Shown here in pieces: positions 42,350 to 51,745 of a DNA stretch of 64,000 nt (position 1 is its first letter; each line of letters opens with the position of its first letter). The notes beneath the pieces were generated by a model. That model ran no database searches, was not told the origin of the DNA, and saw nothing but the letters and a program-made list of their open reading frames with translations. Made by a program: the position numbers and the translations under genes. The DNA lies in NCBI RefSeq assembly GCF_001457035.1, contig NZ_KQ758620.1, positions 248,001 to 312,000 on the forward strand. The letters are read 5' to 3'. The DNA comes from Fictibacillus enclensis (GTDB lineage Bacteria > Bacillota > Bacilli > Bacillales > Fictibacillaceae).

Positions 42350-42364
42350 GGACAAAACTCCTAA

Positions 42365-42457
42365 AATGTAAACGTTTAGATTTTCTTACAAAAAAATAGA
42401 TTTATGCCTGAAATCACTGAGTCTGTTTTGAACAATTAATGTAAACGTTTAGATTTT
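42365..42457. promoter_or_regulatory. Duplicated LacI operators upstream of lacI
   Basis: The 20-mer AATGTAAACGTTTAGATTTT occurs twice, at 42365-42384 and 42438-42457, exactly 73 bases apart (about seven turns). The TAAACGTTTA core is palindromic, as in LacI-family operators. Confidence 0.8.
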
Positions 42458-42522
42458 TGTTCTTGGATATAATCTAGCATGAGAAAATAGAAAATGCAAG
42501 AAGTTTTTTGAAACCGCTTTCC

Positions 42523-43026
42523 TTATTCTTGCGTACCCCATTCAGAAGCCAGAATTCCCATAAAGTATGTATCAAGATATTGGCCGTCCACATAAGCGTG
42601 TTGCCTCAGCTTGCCCTCTACTGTAAAACCAATCTTTTTATAAAGGCCAATCGCTTGTTCATTGGTTCCTCTCGTTGTTAAATAGATTTTGTTCAAACGC
42701 AGCTGCTTAAAGCCAACATCAATCATCTGCTCCATGGCAATTTTTCCGTAGCCCTTCCCTCTTGCTTCAGGAGCTAGGAGGATTCCGATGCTCGCGCGTC
42801 CATGTCCATGATCGATATCTTTAAGAAATACCCATCCGACCAGCTGCTGTTCTTCATTTTCAATTCCAAGCAAAAGGTCGTTATTCCTTCGCTTCCCTTC
42901 TACTTCTTGGAGGACCTGCTCATACGTCAGCGGCGTTCGGCCCACCATTAAGATGGAGCGTGAATCGTTGGACCAGCGGTGTAGTTCCCTGATATCGGCG
43001 GTTTCGAATGATCTGAGTTTTACCAT
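42523..43026 (-). CDS. GNAT family N-acetyltransferase
   Basis: About 167 residues of the RimJ/RimL-like GNAT fold. The acetyl-CoA loop is EARGKGYGKIAMEQMI near residue 95, and the C-terminal part ARLY-type motif is NEQAIGLYKKIGFTVEGKLRQ. ATG at 43026 gives the usual MVKLRSFE start. It begins 5 bases after the nucleotidyltransferase stop, so the two are one unit. Substrate unknown; RimJ-like peptides or small amines are possible. Confidence 0.85.
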   Translation of the reverse strand: MVKLRSFETADIRELHRWSNDSRSILMVGRTPLTYEQVLQEVEGKRRNNDLLLGIENEEQQLVGWVFLKDIDHGHGRASIGILLAPEARGKGYGKIAMEQMIDVGFKQLRLNKIYLTTRGTNEQAIGLYKKIGFTVEGKLRQHAYVDGQYLDTYFMGILASEWGTQE

Positions 43027-43031
43027 GGTTA

Positions 43032-43622
43032 TCAACCTTTCCTTTGTAAATGTTGTAGCCACTTGTGTTCGGGTGCATGTAATTCTAAAGCTTTTTTAAG
43101 CCATAGTTTCTGATCCTCATCGAGAAGATCTTTGACCCTCATAAAGTCTTGATGGTCCTTTTCTCTTGTGTTTTTCGCTTTATATAAAAGTACGATCTCT
43201 GGACTCAAAAAAGGAATACTATTTTCAGTGTAACGAAAAAGTAAATGAACCGGGTAGGAAATCCTTAAATCCCTTCTAAAAATCCAATGATTTTCATTTG
43301 ATTCATTTAAGAGAATTTCTAAATGATCTCCATTTTTCTTATTAACAGCATGTACTTCGTGAACAGGAAGCTCTAATAATTCGTCTCTCCAAATTTGAAA
43401 CTCTCCAGTACAAACCTTTTTAAACTTCCAATCTTGTAGATGTTCTTTTAAAATTATTTGGTCATTTCGGAATATGGCTATCTCTATGTCTTTATGCTCT
43501 CTTGTCTCCTCTCCAACAAAAAGATCAATCGCCCATCCTCCGGCAATGAACCATGGTTTATTAAACCCTGAAAATAATGATCTAAGACGGTTACATTGTT
43601 CAAAAGCCACAGAAAATCTCAT
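43032..43622 (-). CDS. Nucleotidyltransferase, aminoglycoside/lincosamide-type fold
   Basis: A 196-residue protein with WFIAGGWAIDLFVGEETREHKDIEIAIFRND near residues 24-54: the GGW-x-x-D and D-x-E metal motif of small nucleotidyltransferases related to aminoglycoside 2''-adenylyltransferases. Whether it confers resistance is unknown; many such chromosomal proteins do not. It is followed by a GNAT gene, a pairing sometimes seen with drug-modifying enzymes. Confidence 0.75.
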   Translation of the reverse strand: MRFSVAFEQCNRLRSLFSGFNKPWFIAGGWAIDLFVGEETREHKDIEIAIFRNDQIILKEHLQDWKFKKVCTGEFQIWRDELLELPVHEVHAVNKKNGDHLEILLNESNENHWIFRRDLRISYPVHLLFRYTENSIPFLSPEIVLLYKAKNTREKDHQDFMRVKDLLDEDQKLWLKKALELHAPEHKWLQHLQRKG

Positions 43623-43808
43623 TCCTCTCTTTTAATTTTTCCCTTCTTTTAATTGGCTACTTAGTCCCAAAATAGCTAGGGTATTTTCAGAATTTAATTA
43701 TTTTTTAAGTACAAGAAAAATTTAGTAGATTTAATTCCTTTTTCTTGTATAATGAATAAGAATTACCACAAAAACTATTTCAAAATAATATAAAGGTGGA
43801 ATTAACTG

Positions 43809-45236
43809 GTGGAAAAATGGATTGGAAACCTGCCTACTTTAGCCCAAAAAAGTTTCCATGCGAAATACAAAGATATACTTTCTCATTCCTTTTATACGAC
43901 CTTTTCAGATAGTGAAGTAATCTTAAAAGCTATAGAAGCTGAGTGTGATAAGAGTAGCGGTCGAGAAATAAAAGGTGTTCTTATAGCAACAAACAAGAGC
44001 ATTCACTTCTTATCAAAGAAAGAACAGTTTACAATCGAATATGAGGTCATCAGTGATATTACTATTAAACCTGATGGGAAAAATAAAAATGAAATGCAAT
44101 TAACCTTATTGATTGGATTTAATGAGCGAAACTTTGATGATATAAAGAAAGATAATGATTCCCAAGAGTTTTTTGAGATTATAGAGAAGAAAGTTATAAA
44201 TCCTAATCAAGAACTTCAGACTACTGTAACACACAACTTCGATTATTTTCTTCATGCAGAAAAACTAAACGAGTTAAGGCAGAACAATGTTCAGTGTACA
44301 GCATTCCTAATGAAGCGAGATGATAAAGGGTTTTCTAGTAATGGAAAGCGACTCTTATCTGAGTTGCATCCAAAGGCAATACTTATTGAAGAGGCCTTCT
44401 ATTATGATAAAGAAAAACAAGGAAATTTTATTGTTGTCGATAAATTTGTTTGGCTTTATGAATATAAGGATAAAGAACGAGTTGCGAAAAAAATAATTTA
44501 TTGGCCATTTGCCTTTTTTAATAATGCAGCTATTGATCATTTTGCTTTAAAATCAGACATCATTACAAATGAAGGAAAATTAACATTAAAAGCTGCTGGG
44601 AAAAAGTTCATTTCTTTACTTTCTGATGAGGGAGTTACCTTTTCTTTAAAGTCAAGAAAGTGGTATAACAAAGTTTTAGGTTTCCGCAGTAAAAAATGGT
44701 GGAAAATGACCATCGCTTCGCTTACCTACGGTTTTGTTCTTCTAATTGTTTTAGCAATGGTATTTGGCGAAGACACGACTGAAACCAGCGCAACCACTAA
44801 AAGTGACAATCACACTGCTGTGAAAGATAAAGACAAGGCAACTAAAGATTCCAAAATTGATAAAGAGAAACAAGAAAAGAAAAAAGCTATGCTAGCAGAA
44901 GAAAAACGTAAAGAAGAAAAAGCTGCCCTTCTTGCTAAAGAACAACGTAAGAAAGAAGAAGCCGCTCGTCTTGCTAAAGAACAACGTAAAAAAGAAGAAG
45001 CTGCTCGTCTTGCTGAAGAACAACGTAAGAAAGAAGAAGCCGCTCGTCTTGCCCAACAGCAGAGAGATAAGGCTCAAGCTGCAAAAGCAGCTGCAGCAAA
45101 CCAAGCAAAAGCAAGCGTCTTTTATAAAAACTGTTCAGCTGCTCGTGCAGCCGGAGCTGCCCCTATTCACAGAGGAGAACCAGGGTATGCGAAACACCTT
45201 GACCGAGATGGTGATGGTATTGGCTGTGATTCATAA
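43809..45236 (+). CDS. Membrane protein with PH-like domains, coiled coil and Excalibur domain
   Basis: A 475-residue protein starting at GTG (AAAGGTGG 8 bases upstream). Residues 1-290 look like two PH-like (bPH) domains. One helix lies near 298-320. A Lys/Glu/Arg-rich coiled coil with 13-residue repeats (AKEQRKKEEAARL) covers about 350-430. The end KNCSAARAAG...DRDGDGIGCD is an Excalibur calcium-binding motif. Most likely the N-terminus is cytoplasmic and the Excalibur end outside. Function unknown; it is a stand-alone gene with its own terminator. Confidence 0.75.
   Translation: MEKWIGNLPTLAQKSFHAKYKDILSHSFYTTFSDSEVILKAIEAECDKSSGREIKGVLIATNKSIHFLSKKEQFTIEYEVISDITIKPDGKNKNEMQLTLLIGFNERNFDDIKKDNDSQEFFEIIEKKVINPNQELQTTVTHNFDYFLHAEKLNELRQNNVQCTAFLMKRDDKGFSSNGKRLLSELHPKAILIEEAFYYDKEKQGNFIVVDKFVWLYEYKDKERVAKKIIYWPFAFFNNAAIDHFALKSDIITNEGKLTLKAAGKKFISLLSDEGVTFSLKSRKWYNKVLGFRSKKWWKMTIASLTYGFVLLIVLAMVFGEDTTETSATTKSDNHTAVKDKDKATKDSKIDKEKQEKKKAMLAEEKRKEEKAALLAKEQRKKEEAARLAKEQRKKEEAARLAEEQRKKEEAARLAQQQRDKAQAAKAAAANQAKASVFYKNCSAARAAGAAPIHRGEPGYAKHLDRDGDGIGCDS
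44936..45052 (+). repeat. Tandem 39-bp repeats in the coiled coil
   Basis: Three near-identical 39-base units, each encoding a variant of AKEQRKKEEAARL, prone to copy-number change while keeping frame. Confidence 0.8.
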
Positions 45237-45246
45237 GCAATTATTT

Positions 45247-45280
45247 AAAACCAGAAGGAGTTCCTTCTGGTTTTTATTTT
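45247..45280 (+). terminator. Terminator of the Excalibur gene
   Basis: AAAACCAGAAGG / CCTTCTGGTTTTTATTTT. Confidence 0.85.
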
Positions 45281-48200
45281 CATAAAATATTCTTATTAGC
45301 CCTAGGCACAAAATAAGGCGGCATTTCCTCTTTTAACCTCCACACAAAATTCATCGGCTTACTTCCCGAATGGCTAACATGATCGGCCGTACCTAAAAAA
45401 ACAAACGGTGATGTGTAACCATGCTCTTTTTTATATTCCCTTACAAACAGAGCAATTTTATGACCGGTTTTTCGGTGTTCAATATAGCGCTTGGCTGTCT
45501 CAGACCCCTCTGCTACACGGCTCTGTGTTTGCCAATGGAACAATTGCTCATTAATGGCATAGTCGTCATATAGAGTGGATGGTGAAAATTCTTTTTCGGA
45601 TTTATTTAATGTGATAAAAAAGATATCAAGGTCCTTATCCTTAAAATACTTTACCCCTTCACGAAAGGCTGGGCTTTTTTCTTCATTAAAATAATCCAGT
45701 GCTGCAAGAACTTGAGAAGTGTTATATTTGCTGTGTATGCGCAATGGACAAGGAAAAGAGAAATCATTTTCAATTTCCAAAGTTTCCAGAGATTCAAAGA
45801 GATAGTGTAAAATCTCAAGGATCTCCTCTTTAAGTGCTGGGTAGGACAAAATTCGTTGTATTCCTTCTTCTATCGTTGTAAAGCCCACTTTTTTAGGATA
45901 CGCCTGGTAAAAAGAATAATAAAAAATTCTAAGCATCAATTGTTCTTCATTATTTTTTACTGTTGTATCTTCTAAATACCTAATAAGAAATTGTAGTAAA
46001 GAACTCGAATTCAAGTGAAATAAGTTGGGTAATCGACTCGTTATCCACTTTTCATCCTCACATTCGAAGTCAGAAGTTAGACCAGCCTCGACAAGCATTC
46101 GGCTATAACTTCTGTTCCCGCTTTTTCCGTAAAAATCATAAAGGGAATACTGATAGTGCTTTAAAAAGTTAACCAAGGTTAATTCTTTCTCTGTATCCTT
46201 TTCAAAATATTTCAGCTTAGAAATTAGATTCGCCTTCGTGTTGGTACTCGCCTTAATATTTCTTAAGATATATTCTTTCGCCTGTTTTTCTAACTGGACA
46301 AAGCATCCCTTTGGCAAATGAAAGAAACCATTCTCTACATAATATTGGACAGAATGTTTGGTCTGACCCACTAACGCCCGAAACTTTTCTTCAAAATTGT
46401 AATTTTGATGGGCTTGGCCTACAAAATCCAAGACAGTCAAACATTCCTTACCTTCTGATAACCGCAATCCACGCCCCAACTGCTGAAGAAAAACCGTCAA
46501 ACTCTCAGTCGGGCGTAAAAATAACACTGTATTGATTTCTGGAATATCAATTCCTTCATTATATAAATCAACAACAAAAATAAATTTAATTTCTCCATTT
46601 ACCAGTCGAGTTTGAGCACTGCTTCTTTCACTCTGATTCGTGTTTCCATACAAGGCTATGGAGGGAATACCACTTTTATTAAAAAACTCAGCCATATACT
46701 TTGCGTGTTCGATGGAGACACAAAACCCCAGACCTTTGACCTCTTCTATATCCGTAATGTATTTATGAAGGCTCACAATAATCTGATTGCTTCGCATTTT
46801 ATTGGAAGTATACACATTCTCAAGCTCTTTCACATCATAGCCTTTTCGACTCCACTTGAGCTTAGAAAGATCCACGACATCACTGACACAAAAGTATTGG
46901 AACGGACTAAGCAGTTTTTTATCAACCGCTTCTGTTAATCGCATTTCAGCAGCAATCACTTCATCAAAGTAGCTTAAAATGGATTTTCCGTCCATCCGCT
47001 CAGGAGTGGCTGTTAACCCCAATAGCACCTTTGGCTGATAATGTGCTAAAAGTTTTTGATAAGAATTTGCAGCGGCATGGTGAAATTCATCAACAATAAT
47101 TAAGTCATAATAATCACTTGAAGTAAGATCATCTAGTTTTTTACTATTAAAGCTCTGGATGCTGACAAATAGATGGTCCAAAGTAACAGGTGTATGGTTG
47201 CCAACCAGCATTTCGCCAAAGTTAGGATCCTTTAAAATGGCTCGAAAAGTATCTCTGCTTTGTTTTAAAATTTCTTCCCGGTGTGCAACAAACAGTAACT
47301 TGGCACGTCCTTTGCTCTGTCTTAGGAAACGTTTATAATCAAATGCTGAAATTACAGTTTTCCCTACACCTGTAGCTGCAACCACCAGATTTTTCATTCG
47401 GCCATGAATCTCACGTTCAACCTGCAGCTTTTCCAAAATTTCTTTTTGATAGTAAAAAGGCTGTATATCAAACAAAAAGTTCAATTCATTGGAAACATGT
47501 AATCGTTTAGGGGCCAAGGCTAACTTCAATTGCTGTTGGTCTTTTGTATCGTCAACATTAAACGTTTTAAATTCCCTATCATTCCAATAACTTTCAAACG
47601 TCGCTTCAAACTTTTTTAAAACATCAAAAGAATCCCTCTCTGTGACCTTTAGGTTCCACTCCAAGCCCGATGTTAGCGCTGGGTTTGAGAGATTCGAAGA
47701 GCCAATGTATGCCGTGCTAAATCCTGTTTCACGCTTAAACAAATAGGCCTTTGCATGTAGCCTCGTCCGATCAATGTCATAGGATATCTTAATCTCTGTA
47801 TTATTCAGCTTACTTAGCTCTTGAATTGCCTTATAATCCGTCGCCTCCATATAGGAAGTGGTAATGACCCTTAGCCTTTTTCCTGGTGTTTCGGTAAATG
47901 TCCGAAGCTCTTCAATAATGCAACGTAAGCCGCTCCATTTAATAAAAGAAACAAGCATATCAATTTGATCTGCACTTACAATTTCCTTTTGCAGTTCTCC
48001 CAGCATGTTAGGTTCATAATTGGAGCCCGTAAATAAGGAGCTTTGGGAGATAGGAGTGACCGGGCGAACGGTTTCTCCCTTGCGAATGCTTTTGATAGAA
48101 TTAATCCTAGAATAAAGAGAGGTTAGAACTTCGCCTTCCTCTTCAATCTGAAGTGCACGAAATTCCTCATCGCCTAGCCGCTCGCTTATGATATGTATGA

Positions 48201-48438
48201 TGTCATTGCAAGTCCGAATTTGATCAAGTAACGCTTGCTGCACATCATTTCCAGCCTCATCTCGAACAAACTTTAAAGCTTTTCTTGTAACCGTAGATAT
48301 ATATGATGCTAAAAGTTTCCTTGCTTCCTCTACATCCAAATGTTCCTTTTCTATTTCAAATGTATCTATTTCTAGTTGATCTAACTGATTTTTTAATTTC
48401 TTATTGATAATCTCTTCATATATACCTTGTTTGAGCAT
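45280..48438 (-). CDS. PLD-nuclease/SF2 helicase/DUF3427 protein, SauUSI-like type IV restriction enzyme
   Basis: A 1052-residue multidomain protein. An N-terminal helical region is followed by a phospholipase D-type nuclease motif (H228-A-K230, GSSN near 246-249), an SF2 helicase (Walker A AATGVGKT 354-361, DEFH 450-453, QLGRGLR motif VI near 660) and a C-terminal DUF3427 region. This order is the same as in SauUSI of Staphylococcus aureus, which cuts DNA with modified cytosine. Only one catalytic PLD motif is seen, so dimers would be needed. Probable defence against modified foreign or phage DNA; no methyltransferase is adjacent, as expected for type IV. Confidence 0.82.
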   Translation of the reverse strand: MLKQGIYEEIINKKLKNQLDQLEIDTFEIEKEHLDVEEARKLLASYISTVTRKALKFVRDEAGNDVQQALLDQIRTCNDIIHIISERLGDEEFRALQIEEEGEVLTSLYSRINSIKSIRKGETVRPVTPISQSSLFTGSNYEPNMLGELQKEIVSADQIDMLVSFIKWSGLRCIIEELRTFTETPGKRLRVITTSYMEATDYKAIQELSKLNNTEIKISYDIDRTRLHAKAYLFKRETGFSTAYIGSSNLSNPALTSGLEWNLKVTERDSFDVLKKFEATFESYWNDREFKTFNVDDTKDQQQLKLALAPKRLHVSNELNFLFDIQPFYYQKEILEKLQVEREIHGRMKNLVVAATGVGKTVISAFDYKRFLRQSKGRAKLLFVAHREEILKQSRDTFRAILKDPNFGEMLVGNHTPVTLDHLFVSIQSFNSKKLDDLTSSDYYDLIIVDEFHHAAANSYQKLLAHYQPKVLLGLTATPERMDGKSILSYFDEVIAAEMRLTEAVDKKLLSPFQYFCVSDVVDLSKLKWSRKGYDVKELENVYTSNKMRSNQIIVSLHKYITDIEEVKGLGFCVSIEHAKYMAEFFNKSGIPSIALYGNTNQSERSSAQTRLVNGEIKFIFVVDLYNEGIDIPEINTVLFLRPTESLTVFLQQLGRGLRLSEGKECLTVLDFVGQAHQNYNFEEKFRALVGQTKHSVQYYVENGFFHLPKGCFVQLEKQAKEYILRNIKASTNTKANLISKLKYFEKDTEKELTLVNFLKHYQYSLYDFYGKSGNRSYSRMLVEAGLTSDFECEDEKWITSRLPNLFHLNSSSLLQFLIRYLEDTTVKNNEEQLMLRIFYYSFYQAYPKKVGFTTIEEGIQRILSYPALKEEILEILHYLFESLETLEIENDFSFPCPLRIHSKYNTSQVLAALDYFNEEKSPAFREGVKYFKDKDLDIFFITLNKSEKEFSPSTLYDDYAINEQLFHWQTQSRVAEGSETAKRYIEHRKTGHKIALFVREYKKEHGYTSPFVFLGTADHVSHSGSKPMNFVWRLKEEMPPYFVPRANKNIL

Positions 48439-48524
48439 TACCTCATCACCTCTTCTCTATGTATCTACCTTTATTTACTATGTTCTACTACATAATTATA
48501 GTATATGGGAGTAAATTCCTATAA

Positions 48525-48562
48525 ACAAAAATAGAAGCTGACCTATCATAAGTCAGCTTCCT
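48525..48562 (-). terminator. Terminator of the PhyH gene
   Basis: Minus-strand GAAGCTGAC / GTCAGCTTC followed by TATTTTTGTTT. Confidence 0.8.
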
Positions 48563-48575
48563 CCATTTATTAACC

Positions 48576-49415
48576 TTACTCCGCCTCGCCCATCTTAAGC
48601 AATTCAATGTCATGCGCCTGCTCAATGACTTCGAGCTCATCCACCAGGCGGCAGTTTATATGTTTCTTCAACGACTCTGGCAGCGTTTCGTAAAATTTCT
48701 TTGTGAGCTGCAGGTCATGGCGTTCGGCATTGTTGGCGGTTGGCGCATCCACCCCTAGCACCAATGTCGGCCGTGATTTGGTTGAGTTATTGGCGGTGCC
48801 GCGGTGAATGGTAAGCGCGGAACGGGCAGAGATGTCACCCATGCTTGGCATTTTGCGCTGTGCACGTTCTTCATAACGGCTGTAATTCTCTTTATCCGGG
48901 AACATCTCATGTTCAAATTGGCTGCCGTCATCCCATTGCGTTCCAGGGGCGATTTCGAATGGCCCCATGTCTGGATCCACATCAACCGTTGTCAGGTTAA
49001 ACGCCAATGAATTGATTCTTCTTCCTTTATAGGTGTCTTCCGGAGACGGGAAGTCACGGTGCCACGGCTGGTTCACCGCACCTGGATTGGGAACATCAAA
49101 CCCAATTTCGACCACTTTATAGTCAGGTCCAAGAACAGCTTCACATACTGACTGAACCCATGGATGTGTGACAAGATCAACAAAACCGCGGATGTCTTCC
49201 GGATGGATTTCAACGTAGTGGCGCTTCGGCCCGCGGCCAATGGCACCGTTTGGCCGTTTTAGTGCTTCTTCATACAGCTTCTCAATGTCTTCCCCAAGCT
49301 GTGCAATCCATTCACGGCTGAAAGCTCCTTTTTGTGCAATGGTTCCAGCTCCGTATAATCCACCCATAATTTCGGCAACATCGTATTTTTGCATCTCTTT
49401 CACTTGTGTGCTCAT
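48576..49415 (-). CDS. Phytanoyl-CoA dioxygenase (PhyH) family Fe(II)/2-oxoglutarate oxygenase
   Basis: A 279-residue enzyme of the double-stranded beta-helix oxygenases. The iron triad is visible as H-x-D in WHRDFPSPED near residue 120 and the distal His in ALTIHRGTANNSTKSRPTL near 205, with the 2-oxoglutarate Arg following. Members hydroxylate lipids, osmolytes or sugars-derived compounds. It lies 87 bases downstream of a sugar porter on the same strand; the pair suggests uptake then hydroxylation of a polyol or sugar-like compound. Confidence 0.87.
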   Translation of the reverse strand: MSTQVKEMQKYDVAEIMGGLYGAGTIAQKGAFSREWIAQLGEDIEKLYEEALKRPNGAIGRGPKRHYVEIHPEDIRGFVDLVTHPWVQSVCEAVLGPDYKVVEIGFDVPNPGAVNQPWHRDFPSPEDTYKGRRINSLAFNLTTVDVDPDMGPFEIAPGTQWDDGSQFEHEMFPDKENYSRYEERAQRKMPSMGDISARSALTIHRGTANNSTKSRPTLVLGVDAPTANNAERHDLQLTKKFYETLPESLKKHINCRLVDELEVIEQAHDIELLKMGEAE

Positions 49416-49502
49416 TCTTATTCCTCCTCTTAAAATTTAAGTTTAGTCAAAGTGTGGTACTTCCAAAGGTGGCAAGCATCACCCCCTTCACATCTTCTCA
49501 AG

Positions 49503-50912
49503 TCATAATTTTGCCTGAAACAGCTGCTCAATTTCCTCAAGTGAACGGTTTTTCGTCTCAGGGACATATTTATAGGTGAACAGCCACATCAGGAAAGAGC
49601 CCAATGCAAAGAACCAGAACGTAGGCATTCCGCCGATTTCCTTTAAGAAGACCGGGAAGGAATGGGCCACCAGGTAATCTCCCACCCATAGCGAGATGGT
49701 GGAAACCGCCATGGCTTGTCCCCTAATTTTTGTTGGGAAGATTTCCGATAACAGCACCCACATGCCCGGGCCGACAGTGGCCATGAAGAACGCGAGATAA
49801 AACAAGGTGTACACGAGCACCATCGTTCCAGATGTATCGGTTTTAAAGCTGAGACCGATTAAGAACAGCGCCAATGCCATCAGGAGTGACCCGATCAAAA
49901 ACAGCTTTCGTCTACCCGCCTTGTCCATTAGGTACAAGCCAACAAATGTGAAGACAACAATGACGACTCCCATAAAGACGGTGTTCAGGAACGAGGACCC
50001 CAGGCTTGCCCCGCTCTTTTTAAAGATTTCCGGTGCGTAATACATGATGGCATTGATGCCTGCCCATTGGGTCATAAAGGCAATAACGACACCAACCATG
50101 AGCGCCTTCTTGTTTTCCTTTTTAAATACATCCTTAAAAGTAGTTCCTTTGTGCTGCCGGATCGACACTTCAATCTCTTCCAGCTCTTTTCGCGAAACCT
50201 CTTCGTCACGGTTAATACGGTTTAATACAGATAACGCTTCTTTTCTTTTTCCGTTCGCGGCCAGCCACCTTGGTGTTTCTGTCACAAACGGCATAAAAAT
50301 CACGTAAACGACAGCCGGAATGGCCCCGAGCGCGAACATCCAGCGCCAGCCCACATCCACGTTCCATTGAACGGTGCTGCTTTGGGCAATCATGTAATTA
50401 ACGATAAAAACGGCCGACTGCCCGATACTGATGGCCAGCTGCGACATGGATCCCAAACGACCACGAAGGTGGGCCGGTGCCGTTTCTGCGATATACAGCG
50501 GCGAGATAAAGACCGACATTCCCACGCCAATTCCGCCGAGGATCCGGGTTAAGACCAGAAGGGAAACACTGCTCGGCAATGCAGAACCGATCGTTCCTAT
50601 GCCGAATAAAACCCCCGATAGGATCAACGTTTTCTTTCGGCCAAAGCGGTCACTTAAATACCCGCCGGCAGCCGTACCAATTGCCGCCCCCAGCAATAAA
50701 CTGGAAACCACCCATCCCGACATGGAAGGACTAAGCGCAAAACGCTGATCCAAAAACCCGATCGCCCCAGAAATAACCGCCGTATCATACCCAAACATCA
50801 ACCCGCCAAACGCGACCACAATGGAAACAAGCGTTATGAAACGGACATTGACTCCCACTTGCTTATCCAACTTTTTTTGCGCAGATGATTCAATCTGAAT
50901 GGACTTTGCCAT
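49503..50912 (-). CDS. Sugar porter family MFS transporter
   Basis: A 469-residue, 12-helix H+ symporter. FGYDTAVISGAIGFLD near residue 41, SDRFGRKKTLI near 85, PLYIAETAPAHLRGRLGSM near 140, and PETKNRSLEEIEQLF at the C-terminus are the sugar porter signatures. It resembles Bacillus AraE/IolT/XylE types. A cre site upstream suggests glucose repression. It may import the substrate of the PhyH oxygenase, or xylose or inositol. Confidence 0.92.
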   Translation of the reverse strand: MAKSIQIESSAQKKLDKQVGVNVRFITLVSIVVAFGGLMFGYDTAVISGAIGFLDQRFALSPSMSGWVVSSLLLGAAIGTAAGGYLSDRFGRKKTLILSGVLFGIGTIGSALPSSVSLLVLTRILGGIGVGMSVFISPLYIAETAPAHLRGRLGSMSQLAISIGQSAVFIVNYMIAQSSTVQWNVDVGWRWMFALGAIPAVVYVIFMPFVTETPRWLAANGKRKEALSVLNRINRDEEVSRKELEEIEVSIRQHKGTTFKDVFKKENKKALMVGVVIAFMTQWAGINAIMYYAPEIFKKSGASLGSSFLNTVFMGVVIVVFTFVGLYLMDKAGRRKLFLIGSLLMALALFLIGLSFKTDTSGTMVLVYTLFYLAFFMATVGPGMWVLLSEIFPTKIRGQAMAVSTISLWVGDYLVAHSFPVFLKEIGGMPTFWFFALGSFLMWLFTYKYVPETKNRSLEEIEQLFQAKL

Positions 50913-50952
50913 GAAAGTTCCTCCTATTTTTGAAGTAATTAAACCTAATAAC

Positions 50953-50966
50953 AGAAAGCGGTTACA
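50953..50966. promoter_or_regulatory. cre site upstream of the sugar porter
   Basis: Complement strand TGTAACCGCTTTCT matches the CcpA consensus except one position; 41 bases before the start. Confidence 0.6.
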
Positions 50967-51195
50967 TTATTCTAAAAACTGTAGAATGAAACAAAATCAA
51001 CTTCCTTGCTATACCTCTATTTGTTACCTCCCTTTATTCCATTTTTATTATAATAAAACTTGTAATATTCTAATAATTTATATAATAAACCCAACCCCTA
51101 TGAATTTCAACCACCATTTTTGTGTAAATGAACGAAGGAGATTTTGTTTCCCTCATTGAATTGAGAAGAGAAAAGAACGGCTACTGGAGGAGAAA

Positions 51196-51729
51196 ATGGA
51201 CATTAAAACAAAGAGGCTTCATATTCGAAGGTTTATTCCAGAAGATTGGCAAGCGGTGCATCACTACACATCCAATACTTCTGTCATGGAATATATTCCT
51301 GAGGGAGTTTTTACTGAAGGGGACGCCAAAGCATTTATTGAGGAGAACAGCGGAGACCACCCAGAGAAATATGCGGTGGTGCTGCGGGACGTGAACCAAT
51401 TAATCGGCCATATTGTGTTTCACAAATACTTTGGTAACCATACATACGAGATCGGCTGGGTGTTCAATCCGGCGTACCACAATAAGGGGTATGCTTCCGA
51501 AGCTGCTCAAGCTGTGTTGGATTACGGCTTCGATTCTTTGAAACTGCACCGGATCGTCGCCACATGCCAGCCGGAAAACCCTCCGTCCTACCGGGTGATG
51601 GAGAAGATCGGAATGCGAAGGGAAGGTTATTTTAAAAAGTGCATCCCCCATGGAGACAACTGGTGGGATGAATACTATTACGCCATTTTGGAAGAGGAAT
51701 GGCAAAGAGTTCAGGGGAAAAGCATCTGA
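51196..51729 (+). CDS. GNAT family acetyltransferase, RimJ/RimL type
   Basis: A 177-residue protein: KTKRLHIRRFIPEDWQAVHH at the start, GWVFNPAYHNKGYASEAAQAVLDYGF (acetyl-CoA loop, near residue 90) and NPPSYRVMEKIGMRREGYFKK near 132, all typical of ribosomal-protein-type GNATs. GGAGGAG lies before the ATG. Monocistronic with a terminator overlapping its stop. Confidence 0.9.
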   Translation: MDIKTKRLHIRRFIPEDWQAVHHYTSNTSVMEYIPEGVFTEGDAKAFIEENSGDHPEKYAVVLRDVNQLIGHIVFHKYFGNHTYEIGWVFNPAYHNKGYASEAAQAVLDYGFDSLKLHRIVATCQPENPPSYRVMEKIGMRREGYFKKCIPHGDNWWDEYYYAILEEEWQRVQGKSI

Positions 51730-51745
51730 TTGGATGCTTTTTTGT
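51717..51745 (+). terminator. Terminator of the GNAT gene
   Basis: AAAAGCATC / GGATGCTTTTTTG. Confidence 0.8.
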
